The notes below the pieces were generated by a model, which was not told the origin of the DNA, searched no databases, and worked only from the letters and a program-made list of their open reading frames with translations. Source: Agromyces albus (GTDB lineage: Bacteria > Actinomycetota > Actinomycetes > Actinomycetales > Microbacteriaceae). Taken from it: a DNA stretch of 64,000 nt. Location: contig NZ_SDPN01000015.1 of the NCBI RefSeq assembly GCF_004134825.1, positions 1-64,000 on the forward strand. Direction: 5' to 3'. This document shows positions 8,665 through 18,036 of the stretch, piece after piece. Both the position numbers and the translations under genes were made by a program. Each line of letters begins with the position of its first letter. Within the stretch, counting starts at the first letter, position 1.

Positions 8665-10198
8665 GGCTGGTCTCCTCCGTCATTGTCGCCTGTTGGCCGG
8701 GCTCCACGACGGCGAATTGCCCCATCATGCCCTGATCTTCGTGCCACAGCAGGTGGCAGTGGTACATGTACGGCGTGTCGGGATCGGCGTAGTCCTCGAA
8801 GCGCAGGATGAGTTCGAACTCGGTCTCGGGCTGCGCGAAGAACGTGTCCTTCCAGCCCGCGAGCTCAGGGGGCGGCGCGGCCCCGTCGATCGAGGCGATG
8901 CGGAACTGCACGTCGTGCACGTGGAAGCTGTGCGGCATCGAGCTCGTGTTCGTCACGATCCACCGCTCGGTCGTGTCGACGGTGACGGTCTCGTCGATGC
9001 GGCCCATCTCCATCTCGTCGTCGTTGATCTCGAATCCGTTGAGGTCGAACGTGCGGGTCGTCGTCACCGCCGTCTCGTCAACGGGAGGAATGGTGTTGAG
9101 TCGCTCGGGAACGGCGGGTGCAGGGTCGAGCGTGTCGGCGGCCCGCAGTTCGAGCACGTCGAACGAGTCGGTACCGCCGTTGCTCGCCGCGATCATCGAC
9201 TGCATGCCGGCGATCTCGGGGGTCATCTTCGACTGCAGCACGATCCGCTCGCCGGGCACCATGCGCACGAGCACTTCGGCGCGCTCGCCGGGCGAGAGCA
9301 GCACCCGGTCGAGTTCGACGGATGCCTCGAGCAGCCCGCCGTCGGTCGCGATGAGCTCGATCGGCCGCCCGTCCGACCAGCCGAACGCATAGCTGCGCGC
9401 CGTCGAGGCGTTGAGCAGGCGCAGTCGCACGAGCTCGTCGTCGACGTCGAGGAACGGGCCGCGCGTGCCGTTCACGATGAGCTCGTCACCGAGGGCGCCG
9501 GCGAATCCGTGTCCGCGGCCCTCCTGCTCGCCCTCGGCGGAGAATCCGGCATCCTGCACGATGACGGGCACGTCGTCGACGCCGTACTCGCGCGGAAGGT
9601 CGAGTACGGCTTCAGCGTCGTCCTGCACGAGGAACATGCCGGCGAGGCCGCGAGCGACGTGATCCTCGGTGTCGCCGTGCGGGTGCGGGTGGTACCAGAG
9701 TGTCGCCGCCTGCTGGTCGATGTCCCACTCGGGCGACCACGAGGCGCCGGGCTCCACCATCTGGTGCGGGCCGCCGTCCATCTCGGCGGGGAGGTGCATG
9801 CCATGCCAGTGCACGGTCGTGGGCTCGTCGAGGCTGTTGGTCAGATCGACGCGCACGTGCTCGCCGCGCTTCGCGACGATCGTGGGGCCGAGGTAGCTGC
9901 CGTTGAAGCCCCACGTGTTGCTCGGCTCCCCCGGCTCGAACTCGGTCGAGCCGGCTTGCGCGTCGAGCGAGAAGACCCGGGTGCCGTCGGTATCGACGGT
10001 CGACGCGGCGAGCGGCGGAATGCTGAGCGGGGTGTCGAACTCGACATCGCCGACGGTGGACACCGGAGAGGGGCCGACGAGGCCGCAACCGGCGAAGGAC
10101 ACGGCCACGAGGCCGCCGGCGGCGATGGCCGCGAGGGCGCTCAGCGTCGCGCGCGGGCGGCGCAGGCGTTCAGGTGAGAGACGGGGTGCAACTGGCAT
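8645..10198 (-). CDS. Multicopper oxidase, lipoprotein (CueO/CotA-like)
   Basis: 517 residues. A type II signal peptide with lipobox SFAGC gives lipidation at Cys38. Copper ligands are present in order: HWHG (His130/132), WYHPHPHG (His170/172), HSFHVHD at about 427, and the C-terminal HCHLLWHEDQGMM (from His480), which carries the type 1 Cys/His and an axial Met. It should oxidise Cu(I) or phenolic/metal substrates at the outer membrane face and reduce O2 to water. The C-terminus adds HEHHDH, a possible metal-gathering tail. It is the first gene of a unit with the sensor kinase and response regulator, which suggests copper or oxidative control (inference). Confidence 0.93.
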   Translation of the reverse strand: MPVAPRLSPERLRRPRATLSALAAIAAGGLVAVSFAGCGLVGPSPVSTVGDVEFDTPLSIPPLAASTVDTDGTRVFSLDAQAGSTEFEPGEPSNTWGFNGSYLGPTIVAKRGEHVRVDLTNSLDEPTTVHWHGMHLPAEMDGGPHQMVEPGASWSPEWDIDQQAATLWYHPHPHGDTEDHVARGLAGMFLVQDDAEAVLDLPREYGVDDVPVIVQDAGFSAEGEQEGRGHGFAGALGDELIVNGTRGPFLDVDDELVRLRLLNASTARSYAFGWSDGRPIELIATDGGLLEASVELDRVLLSPGERAEVLVRMVPGERIVLQSKMTPEIAGMQSMIAASNGGTDSFDVLELRAADTLDPAPAVPERLNTIPPVDETAVTTTRTFDLNGFEINDDEMEMGRIDETVTVDTTERWIVTNTSSMPHSFHVHDVQFRIASIDGAAPPPELAGWKDTFFAQPETEFELILRFEDYADPDTPYMYHCHLLWHEDQGMMGQFAVVEPGQQATMTEETSHEHHDH

Positions 10199-10253
10199 GC
10201 CTCCAGCCTCGCGAGCGGGGGTTCGACGCCCCAGCCGGTGTGCGCCCGGATCG

Positions 10254-10275
10254 GGGCGGGGGTTTTCCCCCGCCC
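10254..10275 (-). terminator. GC hairpin after the amidohydrolase gene
   Basis: GGGCGGGGG and CCCCCGCCC form a perfect 9-bp stem with a four-base loop, 8 nt beyond the stop codon at 10283. There is no U tract, as is common in GC-rich actinobacteria. Confidence 0.55.
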
Positions 10276-10282
10276 GCCGCGG

Positions 10283-11788
10283 TCAGAGCGAGTCGTGCGT
10301 GAAGCGGCCCGCGAGGAGGGTCGCCGCCACGGGCATCCGTCTGAGGTCGTCGCCGGATGCCGCGAAGGGGTCGAGCTCGATCACCGCGAGATCAGCGACC
10401 GATCCCGCCGTCACCGTGGCGCCGTGCCCGCCCGTCGACGCGGCGAGCGCGACACGCACGTCGATCGCCTGCTCGGCGTGCCAGGGCTCGCGCCCGTCGC
10501 GGCTGCGAGCGACGGCGGCCGACATCGCGATCCACGGGTCGAGCGGCGCCACGGGGGCATCGGAGCCGAGGGCGAGCTCGACGCCCGCCTCGGCGAGGTC
10601 GGCGAGCATGAAGGCGCGGTCGGTGCGGCCGGGCCAGTACCGTTCGGCGACGTCACGGTCGTCCATGGCGTGCTCGGGCTGCACGCTCGCGACGATGCCG
10701 AGCGCGGCGAAGCGGGCGACGTCTTCACGACGGAGGAGTTGTGCGTGCTCGATGGAGCCGCGGCATCCGACGTCCTCGAAGGCGTCGAGCACGATCGCGT
10801 TCGCCTGGTCGCCGATGGCGTGCACGGTGGGCGTGATGCCCGCCTCGTGGGCCGTGCGCATGAGCGGCACGAGCTCGTCGTAGGGCACGGTCGAGAGCCC
10901 GTAGGGATGCTCGCCGGGGCCGCGGCCTGGATAGGGATCGAAGCACCAGGCCGTTCGGGTGTTCAGCGAGCCGTCGGTGATGATCTTGTGCCCGCCGACG
11001 GTGACGAGGCCGCCGGTTCCCGGCACCTCATCGCCCGTGTGCAGCCCCTCGGCGATCGCGCGATCGAGGTGCTGCGTGTAGATGCCGAAGGCGACGCGCA
11101 GCGCCGTCGAGCCGTCGGCGGCGCGGCGCGCCCAGTCGTCGCGGTTCCAGCGCATCTCGAGGTCGACGATGCCGACGACGCCGCGAGCGGCGGCCCGGCG
11201 TGCGGCGTCGGCGACCCAGCCATCGAGCACGTCGTCGGCCACGTCGTCGATCTCGCGCAGCATCCGGAAGGCGTCGTCCTCGCGGAGCAGTCCGCTCGCG
11301 TCGGTGAGGTGTTCCATCCCGTGGCGGCGCAGCGCCACCGAGTTCAGCCAGCAGGAGTGCAGGTCGGCGGAGACGAGCACGACGGGCACGTCGCCCGAGA
11401 CGGCGTCGAGCACTGCGCGGCTCGGGGCATCCGTCCAGAGCGCGTCACGATAGCCGAAGCCGATCACCTCGAGGTCGCCGCGGTCGACGGATGCCGCGAC
11501 GAGCGCCGCGGCCGCGGAGGCCGAGCGGGCCTCGGCGAGATCGAGCCGGCGCGACACCATCGCCCACTGGGAGAAGTGCACGTGCCGGTCGTGGAGGCCC
11601 GGCACGACGAATCGGCCGTCGAGCTCGATGCGACGGGCATCCTGCGCGGGCCGCTCGGATTGCCCCGACGGCTCGACGCCCGCGGGCGTGATCTCGGTGA
11701 CCGTGCCGCCGGCGAGGTGCAGGTCGACCGCGCTGTCGGCGCCGGGCAGCCGTGCTCCGGCGAGGACGAGCGGCGTCGCGCCGCTCAT
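10283..11788 (-). CDS. YtcJ-like amidohydrolase
   Basis: 501 residues of the metal-dependent amidohydrolase superfamily, YtcJ branch. It has a small N-terminal beta-sandwich, then HVH metal ligands (His69/His71) in 'VPGLHDRHVHF', the central 'TVHAIGDQANAIVLDAF' and 'IEHAQLL' metal-site motifs, and 'LALGSDAPVAPLDPW' with the catalytic Asp. It would hydrolyse an amide or related C-N bond in the cytoplasm. The start ATG overlaps the stop of the PaiB-like gene (ATGA), so it is the last gene of the peptide-uptake operon. This suggests an N-acyl or peptide-derived substrate (inference). A hairpin follows the stop. Confidence 0.9.
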   Translation of the reverse strand: MSGATPLVLAGARLPGADSAVDLHLAGGTVTEITPAGVEPSGQSERPAQDARRIELDGRFVVPGLHDRHVHFSQWAMVSRRLDLAEARSASAAAALVAASVDRGDLEVIGFGYRDALWTDAPSRAVLDAVSGDVPVVLVSADLHSCWLNSVALRRHGMEHLTDASGLLREDDAFRMLREIDDVADDVLDGWVADAARRAAARGVVGIVDLEMRWNRDDWARRAADGSTALRVAFGIYTQHLDRAIAEGLHTGDEVPGTGGLVTVGGHKIITDGSLNTRTAWCFDPYPGRGPGEHPYGLSTVPYDELVPLMRTAHEAGITPTVHAIGDQANAIVLDAFEDVGCRGSIEHAQLLRREDVARFAALGIVASVQPEHAMDDRDVAERYWPGRTDRAFMLADLAEAGVELALGSDAPVAPLDPWIAMSAAVARSRDGREPWHAEQAIDVRVALAASTGGHGATVTAGSVADLAVIELDPFAASGDDLRRMPVAATLLAGRFTHDSL

Positions 11789-12429
11789 GCGCGGGCTGCC
11801 CGGATGGTCTCGTGCGTGCGGCGCATCTCTGCGGCGAGCGCGGGGCTCGCGTAGGGGCCGTCGCCCTCGAGTTCGGCGATGATGCGGTCGACGGTCTCGG
11901 CGGGCTTGTTCTGGCTCATCTTGTTCTTCGCGACGAACCGGGTGATGGGAATGCGCAGGCCCACGGTTCCCGTGGCGATGGAATCGGCATAGGCCGAGTT
12001 CTCGGCGGTGCCCCGCATGCGACGCGGTTCGGGCATCGGATCCTCGAAGTGGTCGACGAGCGCTTCGAGCACGCGCAGGTTCTCGTCGGCGCTCAGGAGC
12101 TCGGGGGTGCCGTAGAGGTGCGCCGTCACGAAGTTCCACGTGGGCACGGCGGGGCTCGCGTCGTACCAGCCGGGCGAGATGTAGCCGTGCGGGCCCTGCA
12201 CGATGACGAGGATCTCGTGGCGGCCGAGCTCGTGCACGACGTCGTCGGGACGACCCACGTGGGTGAGCAGCACGATGCCCTCGGCGGTCTCGTCGAGCAG
12301 CACGGGATAGTGGGAGGCGACGAGGCCCGCGGCGGACGTCTGGCTGACGATCGTCATCCACGGGTGCTCGCGGATCAGGCGCTTGACGGCGTCTTCGCTC
12401 GCCATGGTGAAACTCGGGTTCTGTCGCAT
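11785..12429 (-). CDS. PaiB-like FMN-binding protein
   Basis: 214 residues with the split-barrel flavin-binding pattern of the PaiB/'FMN-binding negative transcriptional regulator' family: 'HPWMTIVSQTSAAGLVASHYPVLLDE', 'LLTHVGRPDDVVHEL', 'ILVIVQGPHGYISPGWYD' and 'VPTWNFVTAHLYG'. Despite the family name, no DNA-binding motif is visible, and related proteins may be flavin or heme enzymes. The ATG at 12429 is preceded by AGGAAC. The gene lies 50 nt after the double-ATPase gene and is coupled to the amidohydrolase by a 4-nt overlap. The role in peptide use is inferred from the operon only. Confidence 0.87.
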   Translation of the reverse strand: MRQNPSFTMASEDAVKRLIREHPWMTIVSQTSAAGLVASHYPVLLDETAEGIVLLTHVGRPDDVVHELGRHEILVIVQGPHGYISPGWYDASPAVPTWNFVTAHLYGTPELLSADENLRVLEALVDHFEDPMPEPRRMRGTAENSAYADSIATGTVGLRIPITRFVAKNKMSQNKPAETVDRIIAELEGDGPYASPALAAEMRRTHETIRAARA

Positions 12430-12479
12430 GTCTGTTCCTGGTTCCTCGGAGGTCTCGTACCGCCCTGCGGGCAGTGCAC

Positions 12480-14180
12480 TCAGCCCACTCTCGCCTCGCG
12501 CCGCGCGCGCTGCGCGACGGGGTCGGCGACCGGCGCCGCGTCGAGCAATTGCCGCGTGTATGGATGGTTCGGCGCCGAGAGCACCTGCTCGCGCTGCCCG
12601 ATCTCGACGATACGCCCGCGCTGCATGACCGCGATGCGATCGCTCAGCGAATCGACGACCGCGAGATCGTGGCTGATGAACAGGCACGCGAAGCCGAGGC
12701 GCTCCTGCAGCTCGCGGAACACGTCGAGCACGCGAGCCTGCACCGAGACGTCGAGCGCGCTCGTGGGCTCGTCGGCGATGAGCAGCTCGGGATCGAGCGC
12801 GACGGCCCGGGCGATGGCGACCCGCTGGCGCTGACCGCCCGACAACTCGTGCGGATACCGCTCCTGCCATCCTCCGCTGAGCCCCACGCCGTCGAGCAGC
12901 CGGTCGACGGCATCGTCGAGCGCGCGCCCGCGGAGTCGCCGGTGCACACGGAGTGGCTCGGCGACCGCGTCGCGCACCGAGAAGCGCGGGTTCAGCGACG
13001 TCGTCGGATTCTGGAACACGACACCTACGCGTTGGCGCAACTCCCGCAGCTCACGACCCTTCGCCGTCTTGAGCTCTCGCCCCGAAATCCGGATGGAGCC
13101 GCTCGCCACCGGCGCGAGCCCGACGCTCGCGAGTCCCGTCGTGGACTTGCCCGAGCCCGATTCCCCCACGAGCGCGACGATCTCGCCGCGTCGAACGCTG
13201 AGGCTCACGCCGTCGACGGCGCGAACCGTGCGTCCGCGGCTGCGGTATTCGACGACGAGCTCGTCGATGTCGAGCACGGGGGCCGGCTCGCGCGGCGGCG
13301 CGGTGGCGGCATCCGCTGTCTCCGTGATGGCCCGAGCGGATGCCGGGACCGACGGTCGCTCGGTCACGACCAGACGAGCGCCGATGCGCGGCACCGAAGC
13401 GAGGAGCTCCCGCGTGTAGTCGTTCCACGGCTCGGCGAAGAGCCGCTCGGCGCTGTCGCACTCGACGACGACGCCGCGGCGCATCACGGCGACCCGGTCG
13501 GCGAGGTCGGCGACGACGCCCATGTCGTGGGTGATCAGCAGGATGCTGCTCTGCAGCCGCCCACGCATGCGACGGAGCACGTCGAGCACCTCGGCTTGCA
13601 CCGTCACGTCGAGCGCGGTGGTCGGCTCGTCGGCGATCAGGAGCTCGGGGTCGCCCGCGAGGGCCATGGCGATCACGACACGCTGGCACTGCCCGCCCGA
13701 GAGCTGGTGCGGATACTGACCGAGTCGGGTCTCGGGATCGGCGATCTCGACGAGACGCAAGAGCTCGATCACGCGGGCGCGCACAGCAGCTCGATCTCGA
13801 CGGCGATCATGCAGGCGCACCGCCTCGGCGATCTGGAACCCGATCGTGAGCACCGGATTCAGGGCGGCGAGCGGGTCTTGGAAGATCATCGCCACGCGAG
13901 AGCCGCGCACCTCGCGCAGGCCCTTCGGGTCGAGGCCGATGAGCTCCTGGCCGTCGAGCATCGCCGATCCCGTGACCGTAGCGTTCCGCGGCAGCAGGCC
14001 GAGGAGCGACATCGCTGTCATGCTCTTTCCCGATCCCGATTCGCCGACGAGCGCGAGCACCTCGTTGCGGCCGATCTCGAACGAGACGTCCTCGACGGCG
14101 ACGTTCCGCTGCCCGTCGACATCGAACTCGACGCCCAGGCCGGCGACGCGCAGCAGCGCATCGGGGGTCGGCTCAGTCAT
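12480..14180 (-). CDS. Dipeptide/oligopeptide ABC transporter, two fused ATPase domains (DppD-DppF type)
   Basis: 566 residues made of two complete ABC ATPases. Domain 1: Walker A GESGSGKS at 46-53, signature LSGGQCQR, Walker [13 protein letters not shown]. Domain 2 (from about 295): GESGSGKS again, [20 protein letters not shown]. It energises the two permeases of this operon. The first signature carries Cys where Arg or Gln is normal (LSGGQxQR), a small oddity. A low-complexity linker '[26 protein letters not shown]' joins the halves. Its start overlaps the GbsR-like regulator by 8 nt. Confidence 0.95.
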   Translation of the reverse strand: MTEPTPDALLRVAGLGVEFDVDGQRNVAVEDVSFEIGRNEVLALVGESGSGKSMTAMSLLGLLPRNATVTGSAMLDGQELIGLDPKGLREVRGSRVAMIFQDPLAALNPVLTIGFQIAEAVRLHDRRRDRAAVRARVIELLRLVEIADPETRLGQYPHQLSGGQCQRVVIAMALAGDPELLIADEPTTALDVTVQAEVLDVLRRMRGRLQSSILLITHDMGVVADLADRVAVMRRGVVVECDSAERLFAEPWNDYTRELLASVPRIGARLVVTERPSVPASARAITETADAATAPPREPAPVLDIDELVVEYRSRGRTVRAVDGVSLSVRRGEIVALVGESGSGKSTTGLASVGLAPVASGSIRISGRELKTAKGRELRELRQRVGVVFQNPTTSLNPRFSVRDAVAEPLRVHRRLRGRALDDAVDRLLDGVGLSGGWQERYPHELSGGQRQRVAIARAVALDPELLIADEPTSALDVSVQARVLDVFRELQERLGFACLFISHDLAVVDSLSDRIAVMQRGRIVEIGQREQVLSAPNHPYTRQLLDAAPVADPVAQRARREARVG

Positions 14181-14703
14181 CGCCGAGCCCTCGTTCGGCC
14201 TTGTAGGCCTCCCACTCGCCGAGCATCTTGCGGTGGTACTGCGCGAGCCACGTCATGTAGTCGCTTCCGTTGCGGAGGCGACGGCGAACGTCGGTCTCGT
14301 CGTCGCCGGCGATATCGAAGCCGTGCTCGATGAGCTCGCGCTGGCGATCGAGATAGCGCCGCTCGCCCGCGAGGAAGCTCCCCCACGGGTCGTCGTCGGC
14401 ACGGAAGTAGTGGTTGCGATCGCCCGGCACGACGTGCCGCTTGATGAAGCCGGCATCGACCATGCGGCGCGTGGACATCGACACCGACCCCGCGCTCGCG
14501 TTCAACACCTTCGCGAGCTCAGCCGACGAGATGTACGGCTCTTTCATGATCATGAGGTAGCCGAGGATGCGGCCGTCCATGCGCGGGCTGCCCGCTTGCT
14601 CCCAATAGAGCCCGAAGTCCTCGGCGAACTCACGCCGCCGCCGCTCACGGTCGTCGGTCTCCTGAACTCTGTCCGGCGTCGCGGTGTCGTCGTGTGCTGC
14701 CAT
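14173..14703 (-). CDS. GbsR/MarR-family transcriptional regulator
   Basis: 176 residues. A charged N-terminus leads into the GbsR-like 'FGLYWEQAGSPRMDGRILGYLMI' dimer helix. A winged helix-turn-helix follows at about 55-100 (ISSAELAKVLNASAGSVSMSTRRMVDAGFIKRH), then a C-terminal helical dimer region. GbsR proteins repress osmoprotectant or transport genes. Here the gene sits inside the peptide-transport operon, between permease and ATPase, so it probably regulates the operon itself. There is an 88-nt gap after the permease gene and an 8-nt overlap with the ATPase gene. Its ligand is unknown. Confidence 0.88.
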   Translation of the reverse strand: MAAHDDTATPDRVQETDDRERRRREFAEDFGLYWEQAGSPRMDGRILGYLMIMKEPYISSAELAKVLNASAGSVSMSTRRMVDAGFIKRHVVPGDRNHYFRADDDPWGSFLAGERRYLDRQRELIEHGFDIAGDDETDVRRRLRNGSDYMTWLAQYHRKMLGEWEAYKAERGLGDD

Positions 14704-14791
14704 GGATCAGGCCCGTTTCCCTCGGTTTCGCTGACGTGCTGCGTCGTGCCGCAGCCTATTCGATCGGTCGTGGTCATCGATCTCGCCGACT

Positions 14792-15697
14792 TCATTGCTG
14801 CCTCCTGGGATCGAGGGTCGAACGGAGGGTGTCGCCGAGCGAGATGATGCTGAGCACGGTGACCGCGAGGAAGAGCGACGGGAAGACGAGCAAGTGGGGG
14901 CTGCTCAGGAACTGGCTCGACGCACTCGCGAGCTGGAGTCCCCAGGAGATCGCCGGCGCCTCGAGACCGATGCCGAGGTAGGTGAGCGAGCTCTCGGCGA
15001 CGATCACGGATCCGGTCGTGATGGTCGCGATGACGAGCACCGGCGCAAGCGCGTTCGGCAGCACGTGGTGCGAGATGATCCGGCCGGTGCCGATGCCCAT
15101 CGTTCGCGCCGCACGCACGTAGTCGGCATTCCGCACGGAACGCACGGAACCGCGAACGAGTCGTGCCATGAGCGGCCAGCCGAACAGCGAGAGCACGAGC
15201 GAGACGGTCAGCACCGACCGCTGGCCGATGCTCGTCAGCACGACGATCGCCCCGAGCAGGAACGGGAAGCCGAGGAACACGTCGGTGAGGCGCGAGATGA
15301 TCCAGTCGGCCGCTCCCCCGCGGTACCCCGCGATCGTGCCGAGCACCACGGCTGCGACGGTCGCGAGCATCGTCGTGAAGACGCCGACGGCGAGCGAGGA
15401 CTGCGTGCCGTAGATGACGTTGGCGTAGACGTCGCACCCCTGCAGGTCGTATCCGAACGGATGCCCCGGGGCAGGCGCATCACCGCTCATGCGCAGATCG
15501 CAGACGCGCGGATCCCCGTTGCCGAAGAGCCCTGCGAACAGCGACGGGAAGAGCGCGATGACCACGAGCAGTGCGAGCATCGCGGCAGGCACGAGGAAGC
15601 GGATGCTGCGCACGGTGCGCCGCCACGGGGTGCGCCGCCACGGGGTGCGCCGCCCGGCCGGAACGGGCGCGGGTGCGAGGTCAGCGAGCTGGCTCAT
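14792..15697 (-). CDS. Peptide ABC transporter permease (DppC type)
   Basis: 301 residues. One N-terminal helix (about 28-52) is followed by a periplasmic loop with a Cys pair (VCDLRMSG...LQGCDVY). Five helices make the BPD_transp_1 domain, with the EAA-type loop 'ADYVRAARTMGIGTGRIISHHVLPNAL'. It pairs with the upstream DppB-type permease, whose stop overlaps this ATG (ATGA). The N-terminal cytoplasmic tail contains a duplicated TPWRR produced by a 15-nt tandem repeat. The ATG at 15697 begins MSQLADLAPAP. Longer in-frame sequence upstream is antisense-like and runs inside the previous gene. Confidence 0.93.
   Translation of the reverse strand: MSQLADLAPAPVPAGRRTPWRRTPWRRTVRSIRFLVPAAMLALLVVIALFPSLFAGLFGNGDPRVCDLRMSGDAPAPGHPFGYDLQGCDVYANVIYGTQSSLAVGVFTTMLATVAAVVLGTIAGYRGGAADWIISRLTDVFLGFPFLLGAIVVLTSIGQRSVLTVSLVLSLFGWPLMARLVRGSVRSVRNADYVRAARTMGIGTGRIISHHVLPNALAPVLVIATITTGSVIVAESSLTYLGIGLEAPAISWGLQLASASSQFLSSPHLLVFPSLFLAVTVLSIISLGDTLRSTLDPRRQQ
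15611..15653 (-). repeat. 15-nt in-frame tandem repeat inside the DppC-type gene
   Basis: Two exact 15-nt units (15624-15638 and 15639-15653) and a truncated 13-nt unit (15611-15623) encode TPWRRTPWRRT in the N-terminal tail. The array looks like a recent slippage product. Confidence 0.85.
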
Positions 15698-16623
15698 CGG
15701 CGGATCCTCGGGTCGAGTGCGATGTGCAGGCCGTCGACGATGAGGCTCGTGATCAGGAAGATGACAATGAGCGCCGTCGACACGCCGACGACCGTCGGGC
15801 CCTCGTGGCTGCGGATCGCCTGGAACAGGAGATTCCCGACGCCGGGAAGGTTGAAGATCCCCTCGATGATCACGGTGCCGCCGAGGAGGAATCCGAGGTC
15901 GGTCGCGAGATAGGTGACCGCGGGGATCATCGAGTTGCGCATGACGTGCACGCCGATGACCTTCCCCTCGTCGAGGCCCTTCGCGCGCGCCGTGCGCACG
16001 TAGTCGGCGTTGATGTTCTCGAGCACCGAGGTGCGCATGAGTCGCGAGACCGCAGCAAGGCCGAAGACGGCGATGACGAGCGCAGGCAGGAGGTAGGCGG
16101 TCGGCCAGCCTGCAGCCGTGCCGGCAACGGGAAACCACCCGAGGCGAACCCCGAGCACGAGCTGCGCCGTGGATCCGAGCACGAAGACGGGAACGGCGCT
16201 CGCCACGATCGTGACGCCGAGGATCGACTTGTCGACGACCGTGCCGGCCCGGATCGCCGCGATCACGCCGAGCACGAGTCCGACGATGAGTTCGATGGCC
16301 CAGGCAGTGAGCGCGAGGGCGATCGTCACCGGCCAGCGCGCGGCCATCTGCCCACCGACCGATCGGCCCGTGAAGTCGATGCCGAAGTCACCGCGCAGGA
16401 GTCCGGCCAGATAGTCCACGTACTGCTGCCAGAGCGGCGCGTCGAGGTTGTACCGCTCGCGGAGGGTCGCGACGACCGAATCCGTGAGCGGCCGGTCACC
16501 GCCCAGCGCCCGGATCGGATCGCCCGGGAGGCCGAACACCATCAGGTAGATGAGGAACGTCACGCCCACGAAGACGACGAGCAGCCCACCCGCTCGCGTG
16601 CCGATCCCGACGGCGATCTTCAT
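15694..16623 (-). CDS. Peptide ABC transporter permease (DppB type)
   Basis: 309 residues. The DppB hallmark N-terminal helix (LLVVFVGVTFLIYLMVF) is followed by 'GLPGDPIRALGG', the 'LRERYNLDAPLWQQYVDYLAGLLRGDFG' segment, and five more helices. The coupling loop is 'ADYVRTARAKGLDEGKVIGVHVMRNSMIP' and the C-terminus is 'LDPRIRR'. It forms the transmembrane channel with the DppC-type protein. The start overlaps the M14 peptidase stop by 4 nt. No RBS is needed if coupled. Confidence 0.95.
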   Translation of the reverse strand: MKIAVGIGTRAGGLLVVFVGVTFLIYLMVFGLPGDPIRALGGDRPLTDSVVATLRERYNLDAPLWQQYVDYLAGLLRGDFGIDFTGRSVGGQMAARWPVTIALALTAWAIELIVGLVLGVIAAIRAGTVVDKSILGVTIVASAVPVFVLGSTAQLVLGVRLGWFPVAGTAAGWPTAYLLPALVIAVFGLAAVSRLMRTSVLENINADYVRTARAKGLDEGKVIGVHVMRNSMIPAVTYLATDLGFLLGGTVIIEGIFNLPGVGNLLFQAIRSHEGPTVVGVSTALIVIFLITSLIVDGLHIALDPRIRR

Positions 16624-18029
16624 GCGCCGGAGTCCCGCACGGCGACCGCGGCAGCGAGGGTGGCGCCGTACTGCACGCCCACGAGCAAGGCGAGCGGCAC
16701 GACGGAGGCGTCATCGGCGATCGAGGGACGCGACTGCCACTCGCGGTAGAGCTCGGCCGTCTCCGCCGCCAGTCGATGCAGTTCGGGTCCTGCCGTGCCG
16801 GCCGAGGTCTCGGCCTCGAGTGCTCGCAGCAGCATGCCGCCGTAGCGGAGCCGGAAGCACTGCAGGATGTCCTCGCAGCCGAACCGCTCGGCGACGGTCG
16901 CAGGGCGCGCGGCCGCGGCATCCTGTGCGCGCGCTTCGTCGGCCTCGGCCGCGCTTGCGAACATCGGCACGAAGGCTCGCGTCGCCTCGAGGAACGGCGT
17001 CTCGAGCACGAGGTGCGGTTCTGCCCGCTCGAGGATCGACGCGAGGCTCGAGTGCAACTCGCGCATGCCGTGAGCGGTGCGCCGGAGCAAGTGTGCGTAC
17101 GTCTCGTCGATCGGACTCACGTCGTCGGAATCGGGGTGCGTCCAATACGGCAGCTCCGCGATCAGTGAGAGCGTGCCGTAGCGCGAGGCGTATTCGCTCG
17201 AGCTCGATCCCCCGACGACGCTCACGGGGTCGACGCCAAGGGCCTCGTAATAGTCGTAGGTCTCGCCGATCGTGCCCATGCCGAAGATCGCCGGCGCGAA
17301 CGACTCGAGGTGCGGCGCCTCGGGCTCGCCCGTGTCGAGCGGGAGACCGAGACCGGCCGGGATCGCATGCAGCACCTCATGGAGGGCCGGCACCGGCCGT
17401 GAGAGGTAGTAGTAGACGCCGCCCATCTCGCCGTTGTGGAGCGCGACGTAGAGGTCGGGCTGCACACGGTCGATGACCCGCATGAGTGCCTGGCTCTCGG
17501 AGGTGACCTCGTCGAAGTACGCGCGCTTGTAATCGGTCGGGAACGACCACTCCACTTGCTGGGTGGGCGCCGGGCGGTAGAAATGCCGCCCGTAGTGCCG
17601 GCGGTCGCCCGGCTCGGAGAACCACGCCTCGTTCAGCCGTGCCCCGTCTGGGTCGATGCAGGGCACGATGTGCCAGCGGGCGTCGAGCGCCTCGAGGAAC
17701 GGGTCGCGATCGGCGAGCGCCTGGGCGAGGTGCAGCGCCGTCAGGGCTCCGATCGGCTCGTTCGGATGCACCCCGCCGACGACCAGGTGGTTGCGTCGTC
17801 CGGAGCCGACGGAGTACATCGGGATGGGCTCACCGCGCCGGCTCGTGCCGATCCGCCGACGCTCGATCGAGCCGGGATGAGCAGCGGCGATCGCATCGAA
17901 TCGTGCGATGAGCTCATCGACGCCCGGGAACGAGGTTGCCGCGGGCACTGCGCCGGCCCGGTGGAGGATCTCCTCCACCGAGCCGGCGAGCGCAGGGCCC
18001 TCGCCGGAGCGGGCGGTGTTGCCGATCAC
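16620..18029 (-). CDS. M14-family zinc carboxypeptidase
   Basis: 469 residues. The zinc site of M14 carboxypeptidases is intact: His88-x-x-Glu91 (GGVHPNEP), His198 (VALHNGE) and a candidate general base Glu292 (LIAELPYW). The C-terminal 150 residues form a helical extension. No signal peptide is visible, so it should act in the cytoplasm on imported peptides. The gene is squeezed between the solute-binding protein gene (7-nt gap) and the permease gene (4-nt overlap). This makes a peptide-uptake-and-trim module likely. The start is GTG at 18029. Substrate preference (C-terminal residue, amidated or cell-wall peptide) is unknown. Confidence 0.92.
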   Translation of the reverse strand: MIGNTARSGEGPALAGSVEEILHRAGAVPAATSFPGVDELIARFDAIAAAHPGSIERRRIGTSRRGEPIPMYSVGSGRRNHLVVGGVHPNEPIGALTALHLAQALADRDPFLEALDARWHIVPCIDPDGARLNEAWFSEPGDRRHYGRHFYRPAPTQQVEWSFPTDYKRAYFDEVTSESQALMRVIDRVQPDLYVALHNGEMGGVYYYLSRPVPALHEVLHAIPAGLGLPLDTGEPEAPHLESFAPAIFGMGTIGETYDYYEALGVDPVSVVGGSSSSEYASRYGTLSLIAELPYWTHPDSDDVSPIDETYAHLLRRTAHGMRELHSSLASILERAEPHLVLETPFLEATRAFVPMFASAAEADEARAQDAAAARPATVAERFGCEDILQCFRLRYGGMLLRALEAETSAGTAGPELHRLAAETAELYREWQSRPSIADDASVVPLALLVGVQYGATLAAAVAVRDSGA

Positions 18030-18036
18030 GCGGTGC

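Noticed and set aside
10283-12361. A 692-residue version of the amidohydrolase with a long N-terminal extension
   Set aside because: The extension is Arg/His-rich antisense-like sequence inside the PaiB-like gene, and the ATG at 11788 with its ATGA overlap fits the operon.
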